Source: Ancistrus triradiatus (Eukaryota > Chordata > Actinopteri > Siluriformes > Loricariidae). From it: 64,000 nucleotides of DNA. Under the pieces are notes generated by a model that saw only the letters and a list, made by a program, of their open reading frames with translations, did no database searches and was not told the origin of the DNA. This document shows, one piece after another, positions 11,291 to 23,000 of the stretch. The position numbers and the translations under genes were made by a program. Numbering within the stretch: position 1 is the first letter of the stretch; every line of letters starts with the position of its first letter. The stretch spans positions 62,001-126,000 of the forward strand of contig JAJAGP010001365.1 of assembly GCA_025084515.1 (NCBI GenBank), given 5' to 3'.

Positions 11291-13275
11291 CTGTAGGTAT
11301 TAAGGGATCAGCACTTTCTTGGTTTAAATCCTACTTAACTGACCGGTACCAGTTTGTTCATATAAATAATCTAAGATCTAAGCTCTCAAAAGTGAAGTAT
11401 GGCGTGCCTCAGGGGTCAGTGCTTGGCCCGCTTTTATTCTCTCTGTACATGCTGCCACTAGGCTCAGTTATTCGTAAACATGGCATTAATTTCACTGCAT
11501 GCAGATGATACACAGCTGTACATATCAGCCAAACCTAATGACAGCCTTACAATCAACAAAATTGAGGACTGTGTAAAGGAAATAAAAGATTGGATGTTAT
11601 TTAATTTTCTCTTACTTAACTCAGATAAAACTGAGGTTCTATTAGTGGGACCCAAGGCTATGAGAGACAGGTTGGCTACATCTATCCTAAATCTAGGTGG
11701 CTCTCCAGTATTGCTCAGTCCGTCTGTAAAAAACTTAGGGGTCACATTTGATTCAGATCTCTCCTTTGATGCGCACATTAGCAGCATCACTCGAATTGCT
11801 ATTTTTCAATTATGTAATATCGCTAAACTTAGAAATATCCTCTCTTTTAATGATGCAGAGAAACTTGTTCATGCGTTTATAACCTCAAGGTTGGATTACT
11901 GTTACTTACTGGATGCTCAAGTAAATCTATAAATAAACTTCAGTTAGTTCAAAATGCAGCTGCCTGGGTGCTAACTCGAACTAGAAAATTTGATCACATC
12001 ACTACTATTCTATCATCACTACACTGGTTACCAGTCAAATTCCGCATAGATTACAAAATACTTCTTATAACTTATAAAGCTCTACATGGCCTGGCCCCAC
12101 ATTACCTGAGTGAACTCTTAGAGTTTTACAATCCAACTCGTCTACTTCATTCACAGCGTGCAGGACTTCTTTTAGTTCCTAGAATTAAAAAAGTCACAGC
12201 AGGGGGAAAGGCTTTCTCATACATGGCCCCCCAACTGTGGAATAAACTTCCCACTTTCGTTCAAGACTCAGACACTTTCCAAATTTTTAGGTCTAGGCTA
12301 AATACATACTTATTTACACAGGCTTTTCTCTAGATTTAGACCAGGATGCATGGCTTGGGTCACTGGGGCTGGAGTCTGGAGTCATGTCTGGCCTGCATGC
12401 CTTGTCCGTTAGCCGGGAGTGTCGAGTGGGCGGTCTGGCTGAACTAGGCTTCGGTCCTCGTGATCTTGACTCATGCATCCTTGCCTTAGAATAAGGGCAG
12501 AGCTGGGGGTTCATAGTCAAAGAGTTCTTATGGTGATCAGAGACGTTGGGTTGCTGTCTTCTGCCGCTCGTGGGGTTGCCAATGTCTCATGTGATCCCTC
12601 TTTGGTTGTGTTTCCTACCAGTTCTCCTCTTTCTAGCTTTCTAGCTATGGCTGCTATAGCTAATGCTGCCGGGGTCTCATCATGCTACACTTGGCATCAG
12701 TGATTGAACATGGCATCAGTGATTGTTAATAAACACTGTACTCTTAATCAATAACTAATTACATTTTCTGTTTTCTGTTCTCTCGAGCTGTGTTCCGGCA
12801 GTTCCGGCCCCACACATGATGTTCATCTGATGGAGCTCCACTCAAGCTGCTTCCGTCATCAGCTCCAGCCCCATCATACCCGGGCCACTTAATGTCGATG
12901 TGCATAATTCACATTTTATTCGACCATGACTCCATGGCTTTAGTTTCGCTCTTAGATTTATCATCATACCTGGGCCACTTAATGTCGATGTGCATACTTC
13001 ACATTCTATTCGAACTTTGACTCCATGACTTTAGTTCGCTCTTAGATTTATCATCTACGCCGCCCAAGGAGGTTGGGTCCCTTTTTGAGTCTTGGTCCTC
13101 CCAAGGTTTCTTCCTAGAACTAGGGAGTTTTTCCTTGCAACTGTCGCCCTAGGCTTGCTCAATTTGGGATTGGACGCAGTTATTAGGAGATAATCTAAAC
13201 TTGTAAAGTTGCTTTGAGACAATGCTCCATTGTAAAAAGCGCTATATAAATAAATCTGACTTGACTTGACTTGAC
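11291..13275 (+). mobile_element. L2-clade LINE, 5'-truncated insertion
   Basis: A 5'-truncated non-LTR retrotransposon carrying the C-terminal half of ORF2, then a 3' UTR ending in TTGAC repeats. RT sequence includes YGVPQGSVLGPLLFSLY and ADDTQLYISA; the region after RT includes LHWLPVKFRIDYKILL and LHGLAPHYL, typical of L2/CR1-type elements. Small deletions shift the frame just before the RT active-site box (near 11490) and again near 11930. The 3' UTR holds an 86-bp tandem duplication (about 12878-13049). Comparison with copy A (near 2757) places the insertion in cagctgacaccagg, without a long target duplication. Confidence 0.85.
11299..12333 (+). pseudogene. LINE ORF2 fragment (reverse transcriptase and C-terminus), frameshifted
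   Basis: Three open segments (about 11299-11508, 11480-11932 and 11968-12333) read in sequence as one L2-type ORF2 from the middle of the RT domain to the natural C-terminus (ending LNTYLFTQAFL). The endonuclease and first RT blocks are absent because of 5' truncation. With two frame breaks no active enzyme is possible. Confidence 0.85.
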
Positions 13276-13700
13276 ACCAGGTGTGGTCTTCTGCTGCAGT
13301 AGCCAATCTGCTTCAAGGTTTGATGTGTTTTGTGTTCAGAGATGCTCTTCTGCAAACCTCGGTTGTAACAAGTGGTTATTTGAGTTACTGTTGCCTTTCT
13401 ATCAGCTCAAACCAGTCTGCATTCTCCTCTGACCTCTGGCATGAACAAGATATTTGTGCCCAGAGAACTGCCCTCACCAGATATTTTCTCTTTTTCAAAC
13501 AATTCTCTGTAAATCCTAGAGATTGTGATGTGTGTGAAAATCCCAGCAGACCAGCAGTTTCTGAAAACCTGTCTAGCACCAACAACTGTGCCACATTCAA
13601 AGTCAGTTTAATCATCTTTCTCCCCCATACGGATGCTCAGTTTAAACTTCAGCAGTTCGTCTTGACCATATCTATGTGCCTAAATGCATGTATTTCTGGC
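13276..13700 (-). mobile_element. Tc1-like remnant in copy B (minus strand)
   Basis: Counterpart of the right part of 2304-3090. It begins exactly where the LINE tail stops, so the LINE landed inside this older Tc1 copy. It retains about 75 bp near 13590-13670 (cagtttaatcatctttctcc) that copy A has lost. Confidence 0.6.
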
Positions 13701-13987
13701 TCATTGAACTGGTGTTGTTATTTTTTTAAATACTGACAAATACATTTTGACAAACATATATCAAATACTAAACCTCCAACACACAGAAGAATTGTGACAT
13801 TTCCTCACGTTAGGCATTTAAAATATATAAATAAAACTTCGTTAATCGAAACTAACATTAAGAAACGTATTCATCTTTAAAAAGAATGCTTTTCCTAATC
13901 TATAGGTTATTGTACTTGGTGTGTTCATGTATAAAACTTTAAAACAAGGTTTATCTAATGACTTGTTTGTTCTTACAGAGGTGAGCC

Positions 13988-14440
13988 ATGCAAAAATCCA
14001 CAGTAATCTCACTTCTGCTGCTGCTCACCCTCTTTTGGATTGTGTCTGACATTGTAAGTATTTTGTGACTTTTTTATTTTCAATTCAAAAACCTTTTAAA
14101 TACTGGGAGATTCTAAAGAGCATGCTTCATTTTAGGAGACAAGTCATCATCACCATTCAAGATCTCCAAGCACTGGCGTGAAATGAAGTTACTTAATTTA
14201 TTCAGTTATCTCAGTTACTGTGTATGACAGTAGAATGACTGTGGTTTTATAAGATTACAGTAATCTTCCATGTCTTTATTCCAGATCTTTCCCAAAAAAA
14301 AGCGTTGTTGTCCTGCCAGGCCTAAACCAACAACAACTACAAAGTCTACAACAACAACAACAACAACAACTGCATCTACAACAACAACTGAACCCACAAC
14401 AACAACTACATCTGCAACACGAAATCCGGAAGATGGCTAA
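13988..14440 (+). CDS. Secreted threonine-rich mucin-like protein, copy B (short repeat)
   Basis: Coding exons are 13988-14053, 14136-14177 and 14285-14440, all in phase 0, giving about 87 residues. The signal peptide keeps the leucine run of copy A (MQKSTVISLLLLLTLFWIVS) and the exon again ends two residues after the likely cut (DI). The His/Ser-rich second exon is nearly unchanged. Exon three starts IFPKKKRCCPARP and has a short Thr-rich tract, two extra Thr clusters and the tail SATRNPEDG. It lacks the TTTTTAP array of copy A. Splice sites and an AATAAA at 14523-14528 are intact, so it appears functional. It lies about 6 kb upstream of the SCPP gene on the same strand. The role is unknown; a secreted mucin-like or matrix protein is inferred. 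Confidence 0.7.
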
Positions 14441-14890
14441 GACCTTACATCCAAGATGCAGCTGAACAAATCTGGAATATTACTGGACAGCCCACACAAA
14501 AACGTATACATTTAATAAGTTGAATAAATTAGGATCTAAAATGACAAGATAACTTTACATTGTACAGGGGTCTGCAGTCTATCCCAGAAATACTTTTAAT
14601 AAAATAGGGAATGGATTCAGGAAAGAGTACCAGGATGATATGGAGCTCGTCACTGTCATTGAGTTAATGCTTTAGAAAGGAGTTTATAGTGGGTGTAGAA
14701 ATATTTTAACTTCATAGGACTTCTTAGATGTTGTCTCTGTTTTTAGTAATGTTTTCTTAAATGAGATTCTAGGACATAAATCTAGGAAAAATTCAAATTT
14801 TGGTCTTTGGTGTATAAGAACCACGAAAATGGTCAATAGTAGAATGCATATTGTTATTAGCTAATAACATTTCTCATTCAGCATTACACA

Positions 14891-17490
14891 TGACGTCTTT
14901 GTTTATATTTTGATCAATGTGATTATTATGACTGGAAAGCAGATGTAAATTAGCTCCTTGTTTATAAACTATTAAAAATGGAATCTAGTAGATTATTAGA
15001 CTCACCGGAGGTCATCAAAACTTAAGATGTGACTTCAGGCACTCCGGGATGATGTTTAATCCATGTCTGTATCCAGTAGGAGGGTGTGGGTGTGTAATTT
15101 AGAGATTTTAAGCTTGTTCTGAGTGGAAAACATGCTCTTGACTTACCTCACTCAATACAAACCTCTGGAGGTCAAGTCAGACACTTACAGACATCAAACC
15201 CTAGTTTACCAGGCTGTACCCTTTCACTCTTTTGCCATGGAAGACCCATTATATGATCCAAATCCCACTGTTGACATACTGTCTACAAAACGTTGATTTG
15301 CATTCTCTCAAAATAAGCGCATTCATGGACGCTTTGCTTTTTTTTCCCCAACATTTAGGAAATCAACTCAACATTCCATTAGACCAGGGCTGCCTAAGGT
15401 GTTGCATAAGGCTGTATATTGTGGGGTTTATAGCTATATATGGCCTTCAACTGACCTATTAAGGCTCTAGCACCCATTACTTAAGGTACAATATTTAAAA
15501 GACAGTTTTTATATGAAATATCTCTCCAAAAGGAATCAACCCTCTCTCTTTAAAAACATTTTTGTACATGTTTTATAGACTTCCAGACATTTCCTGTCTC
15601 TGTCGAAACTATGAGCTTATTTTTTTTTAATACAGAGATCATCCAGTCAAATTAAAGTTAATTACAGTTTGCAGGATGCACCACACACAAGCCTGAGCCT
15701 GTGGCAACGTCATATGTACCCAAACGTAATATTTGCTTCCTGTAAACTACTGTCTGGCGTAACAGACATGTCTTGACGTCTAGCTCGTTTAGTTTTGCAC
15801 ATGTTTGTACTGCATAAAGTCAGGACTAACTTGCATTCGGGGAATAAAAGGAACACGTCTAGATTTCACTCTGCTTGTAATTTTAGGTGTTTTAAATGAC
15901 AGAGGTTGAGCAGAAAACCAGAATTGTTCCACATCACATTATCTCACACACGAAAAGTATCCAAAGTGCTATTATTACTAGAGCACTGTGGTTGGAGTGT
16001 CCTTATTACTACACCGCTGTGGTTTAGGGAACTGCAAACTTTTCCTCAAGTTGACGTTAGAAAGGCTTATGAGTTCATACACACTGACCGATGCCCAAGA
16101 TAAATGTTTATATCTGTTATAAATATGTTACCACTTAATAAAATAGAGTTCACATACAGTACAATGCTATATTATCATAATATATGGGCAAAAAAGTATG
16201 CATATCCCTGTAGCATCATTTAACTTTTCCAGAGTAACGTACAACAGCTACAATCCTTCAGGTTAAAGACCGAGAACAGATTAAGATTTTTTCCATCATC
16301 CAAGAATAAAAAGAAGAAAATGGGAAAAATGTAATTATTTTGTAATTCACTTTACATTCATTATATATAATGAAATATAATTAATAATAAATAATATATT
16401 TCATCATACATTCTGTAACATATAACACTGAATTATATATAGCATAAAATTATTATTTTTATATTATAATCTTAGTCAAACTAACCTTTGGTAGCAAATG
16501 ATAGTAATGATTCTGTATCCCTTCTTCTCTCAAACTTAACCAGAATCACCACATAACGTCACCTGGATATAAACAACAACATTCACTCTATACATTTTTA
16601 TTATTAAATGTGAAAATAACAATAATAATTCCTGATGATAAAATGTGTTCATTGATTGGATGCTGAACTTGTTTTTCCCTGTTAGCCAATCAGAGTGCAG
16701 ATTTTATTTAAGCCTGTAGAGAAAGGACTGATTTTTATCTGTGTGAATGAATTGTTGATATTCAATAACAACAGGAAAAATAATCAGTTTATAATTAACG
16801 TTACCTCAGACAGAGGCGTTGGACGGTAATAGCCAGCCTGTTTTAGGTTTAAACTGATTTACTGTTGGATTAGCTGGTTAAAACTAAAATTCAAACTTCC
16901 AGGACAGTAGAAGAAAGGTATTCAAAAGCAAGTTTTTCAGTGTTTAAGTGGAACTATTTTATTGCTCTAGTTCACTGAAACACCTAGAATTGATTGTTGC
17001 AGTCATTTCATTGGATTCCTCCTGATTTTTGCAACTTCTGTGCCCAGTTTAAAATAGCACGAGACTGACGCTGGCCAGCAAAAACCAGCAGGTGTTTCAT
17101 TTCCTTTTTTTCATCCATGTATGTAATTGCATGATGGCTTGATGTACATTACAAATGCCCTCCATACTCACAGACAATTGTAACTGATAATTTAAAGGCT
17201 TGTGTGGTGTCACATTTCTTCTTTCAAGCCACGAAGTGAGACGATGATAAGGTTGACCATAATTACTAAAACAGGAGAATCAGCGCAACCGCCTGGACTC
17301 CAACCTTTAATTTATGGCTTATAGGAACAGACCAGCATTTCATTAAGCTGTAAAGAAAGTAGCCACCCTAATTCCCCATACTTTAAGATAATCACCGGAC
17401 AAAGTATAATGACAGACAGTTTTGAACTGTGGCCATAGCATTAGTTACAGCAGATCAATCAGTCCATTCAATATGACCTGATAAATGATT
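14891..17490. other. Intergenic, AT-rich, no gene seen
   Basis: Only short random open frames occur here. The part from 16140 to 16470 is very AT-rich. No transposon ends, RNA genes or exon-like segments could be supported. Confidence 0.5.
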
Positions 17491-17491
17491 T

Positions 17492-17494
<3 letters not shown>

Positions 17495-17567
<73 letters not shown>
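17495..17567. repeat. TA microsatellite
   Basis: An AT dinucleotide run with one phase change near 17534 (ataatata). Open frames across it are artefacts. Confidence 0.95.
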
Positions 17568-17569
<2 letters not shown>

Positions 17570-17570
<1 letters not shown>

Positions 17571-17735
17571 CCTCCCCCGAGTTCGAGGTTTGAGTCCCAG
17601 TTCCATATGGGTTGGCCCATATGCAGACATAATTTGCGTAAAGGGCGTCCCAGCCAGGACATGCTTACCCTGTGCCCTGTATCCTTTGGGGATAGGCACC
17701 AGACCTCTGTAACCCTTACTAAGACAAGCCTGAAA
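17570..17735 (+). mobile_element. SINE-like remnant
   Basis: Contains a tRNA B-box-like string (gaggtttgagtccca), then gcgtaaagggcgtcc and a conserved-looking 3' stretch (ggggataggcaccagacc) typical of fish tRNA-derived SINE tails. The A-box side is replaced by the TA repeat. Confidence 0.4.
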
Positions 17736-17839
17736 AAAATAGATGACTAAAAAAGAGTTATAAGAAATTGATCTTGTGGTGAACTAGCTTAACCTCACAT
17801 TCCAAAAACAATACAAATCTAACCTTCACTTGAAGCAAA

Positions 17840-18500
17840 TTTGGTCTGAGGAAAAAAAAGTCCTCATTAAGAAATAATTATTGTTAACCAAACACATGCC
17901 ACAATTGTTGGCACCCCTGAGGTTAATACTTTGTACAGCCTCCATTGGCCAGTAAACTGCATTTACTTTTCTAATATAAGATCTTCTAAGGTTGGAGAAC
18001 AGAGCGGGGAATCTAAGACCATTCCAAGAGTCCATGATGCCACATGCCCTAACAAGGTTTCCAGGGCCTTTCCAGACATTCCACCATACTTAACAGTGGG
18101 CATCAGGTTCTTTTCAGTGTAATCGTCCTTCTTTTTACCCAAACCCACACTCAATGTTTGTTGCCAAAAATCTAAATTTTATGTTTCATTTAACCATAGT
18201 ACACAGTTCCAGTCAAAGTCCCAGCAGTGTTTAGCAAACTCCAGCCACTGACGTTTGTGGTTAGGTGAGAAGATTTCCTGGTAAGCCTTCCAAATAATCT
18301 GTTGGCATAGAGGTGGCATCTGATAATAGTTTCAGAGACTCATGAGTCTCGGAGATACAAATTTTTTCTGTAACTCTCCACCAGTGATCCTTGAAGATTT
18401 TTTGACTTCAATAATTGTGGCACATGTGGTTTTGTTGAAAATAATTATTGCTTGATGACGGATTTTTTTTCCCTCAGGCCAAATTCATGTCAACTTAAAG
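17840..18500 (-). mobile_element. Tc1/mariner-like remnant
   Basis: Holds terminal-type sequence of a fish Tc1-like family (attgttggcacccctgagg) and a minus-strand fragment KNLMPTVKYGG matching the conserved Tc1 block just before the catalytic loop. Heavily decayed, with no continuous frame. Confidence 0.55.
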
Positions 18501-18864
18501 TTTTATTTGTCTAGGTCTTTCAATGCGAGATTAACAAATTCACCAAGAGGTGAGTTTCTTAATGCAATTTTTACTCATCTTTAACTGGATTGCCAGTAAT
18601 TGTCCAGGGCACCATGTGTATATGTGTATATTATAGATTTTTTTTTTTTTTTGACAGCGATTTCCAGGGCTCATTTCAATTTTTGATTTCCTTTTGTCAA
18701 TGTGCCTTACAACAGTGTTTCATTTTTTCCTTTAAATCCCCCCTCCCTACATATACTTAAGAAAGGATGCAGTCAGTTTTTTGTGTGTGTGTGTGTGGTC
18801 ATCTTATCACTAAAGTAAGCTGTAAGTGACTAGATGTACGTACCTTTGTGATATGCTGTTAAGA

Positions 18865-19070
18865 AGCATGGTGGCATAGCAGATGGTATGGCTGAGGCAG
18901 AGCACCTGAGACCAATTACTGATCCTCACCTCTAGGGTCCGTTTGGTATTTAGTACGTTCTCCCCATGTCTGTTCCTCCAAGTCCATAGTTTGCACTCAC
19001 CTTCACCTAGCTCTGAACCAACTGCAACCAGGATAAAGAGATTAGTCAAGATGAATGAATGAATTAAATA
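18865..19070 (+). mobile_element. Degraded tRNA-derived SINE
   Basis: Follows the usual order of a widespread fish SINE: a tRNA-like head (ggtggcatagcagatggtat, then ctgagacc), the conserved core tacgttctccccatgtctg, and a 3' tail of GAATGAATGAAT repeats. Diverged throughout. Confidence 0.5.
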
Positions 19071-19880
19071 TGCCAATATGTCAGTGCAGCAATGTAAATA
19101 ATAGGAATGTTGCTTGTTTCCATTGGTTTTCTACGTTCAAAGCTAAAGCAAGCAGCCTCGTTAAATGTCAATATGCATAATAATTAATAGAACCTAGATT
19201 TCTGGCAAAGCTATTAAGTAATTTACAAAAATGTCATGTCAATACAGCCTTATACAATTTTATCATCACCCCAACCAATCAGCCAAGATGTTTTCATATG
19301 CAAAATGTCTTTCATTTTACTCTATTTTAATTTTGCTACAAGCCTGATACAACCTTATTTCTACTGGTATAGGCTTGTACTTGTAGCCTTTTCAGAAACA
19401 CCAATAAGAATGAAGTGATTTTCCACAGACACAGTATGACTGCGCGTAAATAATCTTTCACATTTTAGAATACAGCAGCTTTAGCAGATTGGGGTCATTC
19501 AATGCAAGACAACTAGAAGGTATCTCAAGAGGAATCTCATTTTGAAAATGGATTTAAATACGCAGATTATTAAGGTTCCAGGGATCTATCAGTATGTAGC
19601 TATGTATAATTAAATACACAATAGCCATTAAAGACACATGATAGTTTTACTGATTTTTTTATTTATTAGCCTTAGCATAAGGTAACGTACAGAGAAAGCA
19701 GAGTGCAAATTAACACTAGTCCGTGAGGTTTGTGGAATACCCTGATGTCTGCAGTTCCCTGCTGCATTATCATTATAATCACAACTGCCACTTTATGACA
19801 CACATGGTGTCTGGGTTCAGGTCATTTTTTTAATTACCATGTGAAGTCATCCCTGACTGAAACTTAAGTGGCCGGGAGAG

Positions 19881-19888
19881 TATAAAAG
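19881..19888 (+). promoter_or_regulatory. TATA box of the SCPP gene
   Basis: TATAAAAG sits about 30 bases before the expected start of the untranslated first exon. The leader exon runs to 19960, where it meets a consensus donor (AAG then GTAAGG). Confidence 0.7.
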
Positions 19889-20097
19889 CACAACCGCTCT
19901 CACCAGCTTTACACAGCACCTTGAGTGGAGCCAAGATCTTCATTAGCACCTGAATTTAAGGTAAGGACCAGGGCAAGCTTCTTTGTACTTAACATTAGTT
20001 GCTCCATTTCCACATTGTATTTGTGTTTGGTATTTCCACAATGTATCATGACTTTTGATGTTGACAGGACCGTGCGTTGGTGATTTCTTCTACAACC

Positions 20098-23000
20098 ATG
20101 TTGAACGCCATTCTCTGCCTTTCTCTAATGGCAGCAGCATCTGCTGCACCGGTAAGCATCAGTCTGCTTCTTTTATTTTTGACAGCTGAAGCTAGTTGTA
20201 TAGAATTGTATTAGAAATGAGAGGATTCATGAATGTTGCTCCAGAGAAGCCGAAATATTGGCATGGCGATACACCCAAAGCCGTAGGCGTTTCTAGTCCC
20301 TTTTTTAAGATTGAGCACCCCTAAATTGAGTCCTAGCACCCCTGGAAAAATTAAAAGTCATTTTTTTGTTGCTGTTGTTGTTTATTAAACTGAAGTTTGT
20401 CTCCAATAATCTGAAAAAAATATTTTAACAACAAAAATACAGCAGTCCTTTCTTGTCTTGCAAATGGTAATGATACAAGTGGTGGTTTTGTGACTCACAG
20501 GCTCAGCATTAATAGAAGTTTTCTCATTTGTTGGTTCCTTTCCAGTCATAGTGCTTCGATAAATAGTACAACGATAAAACCCTGCAACCACACTGGAATC
20601 TTTGTGGAAGAGATGTCCCAAAAGTGTGTGCAAATGTTGATATGGTGATATATAGTGACTAGTAAATCTTAAATACAGTTATGTTTAGGTTGTACAGGTA
20701 AAGATAATGATGTCACCTGTGTAGTCTCTGAAATCTGAAATATTTAAAAATGAATGAACATTGGAAGAACTGCTGCATACTTTCTGTGATCCTTTTTACT
20801 TAATCCTTGCATAGATTAAGTTGTATATTTGTTGTATATTCTGTTGTATATTTTGATAGCATTTTACTTAATTTAGGATAAACTCTCATTGAGATTAAAA
20901 AACCAAGACAGGCAGCACCACACACAGGATAGAACAGGATAGAAGACATACACTAACAATATATGACGAAAAATATCTATAAAACAATACAGTCATCAAC
21001 ATCCAAGACAAAACGGAGCTAGACTAAAGACTAAAGACTAAAATTTCAGTAAAAGCAGCTACAACCTGATGTACCTGCCTCCAAATCATTTTGCAACAGG
21101 AAGGAGCAGCGTACGTACATGCCCTCTTCCCCAGCACATTACAGACTTTAGGGATATTACAGAAGGATATAGATTGTAGGTAAGATGGGAGCAGAACATG
21201 GATAGCCATGTTCATAAGAATGTGCCAGTGTTTAAACTGGAAAGTGGACAAGGCAAATAAACCTCAGTGGTGAGTAGGGCTTTATAGTTTGTAATAAACT
21301 TCAATGCTCCATGGTAGGCAGTATCTATTGGGTGTAAGTATGGCACAGGCGTATGTATATAAAATTAGCATAGTCCAGCACAGACAAAAAGGTGGTGGCA
21401 ACCAGTGTCTTTCTAGATTCTAAAAACCAAAGTTCAGGTTTGGTTTTGTACCATTTGCTGAATTGAGATACAGAATCTTGAAACCCTATAAAATGGTGAT
21501 AGATGGAGGGTTCAGTGGTTCCATAGCTGTAATCAGATACTATGATTACGCTTTAAAAATATCGGAGTTCTAGAGTGTATACATACAGTATTGCTCGACC
21601 TCTAGGCATGTTCATTTATCAGTTGCTCTGTATGCCATGTTTGTCTGATCATAAATGCTATATCTACAGGCCACAAAATTCTTCAATTACCTGCCGCACT
21701 ATGGAAACCCGATTCCATCAGGAGGAGCCCCCAAGGTAAATCATACTTTATACACCATTACTTCTGCTCCTACCACTGAAAAACATTAAGGTAGAGTTTT
21801 TTTCCCATTACAACATGCTTTAAACTACTGAGTACAAAAGGATGACAATAAGACTCCGATTCCAAATTCCCATTCCAAAGAAAAATCACAGATTTATACA
21901 AGCTACAGCAATATATTATTAAACGGATCAATCCAATGTTTGGATCAAATTCATTGCACGCCAATAGGTTTATGTTTTCCCAAAGTCCTCGGGCAAGCCA
22001 TCTTTCTTTATACAGTAGTCTCATTTCTAGTGAACTTTAATTAGACAAAATAGACTAAAACAATTTGCCAGCTAAACGTTAATGTATATGAATGTCTGTT
22101 CATGTAATTCACACAAGGGTAAAAAGTGGCATGAACTAAAGTCATGGAGTGAAGTAGTAAACATTCACTGACAGCAATCCTGTGGTCTGAAACAAAGTTT
22201 TCAAACTAGCAGGATATTAATAATGTTAGTTAGCTAATATTAAATTACAGATATCTTGAAGGCACAGTATGTCCAGAACTGGTTTTAGACAATTACTGAG
22301 GAAGAGATTGTGAAGCTATGTCTAAACTTTTATGCTCACCTTGTGCTGTAAAATTAATGCCCACAGTTTGTTCATCCTGGTGTAAAATATATCATAATCT
22401 CAGTCATAATCATATTAGGCCATTGTATTAATTTTAGAGTGCTAAATATTAGATATTAGACATTATTCTGTTTTTGTATATCTGCAAATTGTTTAGCACA
22501 TGTAAAAAGCCTGTAGTTGATTGCCTATATATTGTAGAGAGACACCATCAGCCGGTGACAAATTCCTTGTATTTGAAAACGTACTTGGCCAGTAAAGCTG
22601 ATTCTTATTCTGATACAGTATAATGACTTTTATTAATCAGTTATATAAACCTGATGTTTTATTTTTAGGTGACAAATGAGTTTGTGCCTCCATTGCCAAA
22701 TGTCCAGCAAGGTGTCAACCAGGGGCCTGTCAGCATGGAAATCGTAAGACTCATTTTCTAGGCTTAAACATTACAGTGGTGTCCCAAAAATTCTGATGTA
22801 ATCAAGTGCAGTTCTTGCTTAGTTTTAATAAACACTTGCGGATGACATACCCCGCTTCTTGACAAGGAGATCTGAAATACAATTAATATAATGAAGCCTC
22901 ATGTACTTATAATTTTGGACCATGCTGTGTATATTACTGTATAATGGTAGTCATACTATTTTCAATTATATGTACAATTGTTTTTTTTTTTTAAGATGAT

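Larger units (their letters stand above)
9749..14890 (+). repeat. Segmental duplication, copy B
   Basis: Direct-orientation partner of copy A, offset by about 9.75 kb. It differs by many substitutions and small indels, by the missing 1.2-kb segment, by a 2-kb LINE insertion (11291-13275) and by a much shorter threonine repeat in its gene. The substitution level points to an old rather than very recent duplication (impression by eye, not calculated). Confidence 0.85.

Noticed and set aside
15232..15462. 76-residue plus-strand frame
   Set aside because: No signal peptide, splice context or homology; typical of random open frames in AT-rich DNA.
14900..19850. Search for another SCPP gene between the mucin-like gene B and the SCPP gene
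   Set aside because: No signal-peptide exon followed by a phase 0 donor was found in this interval.
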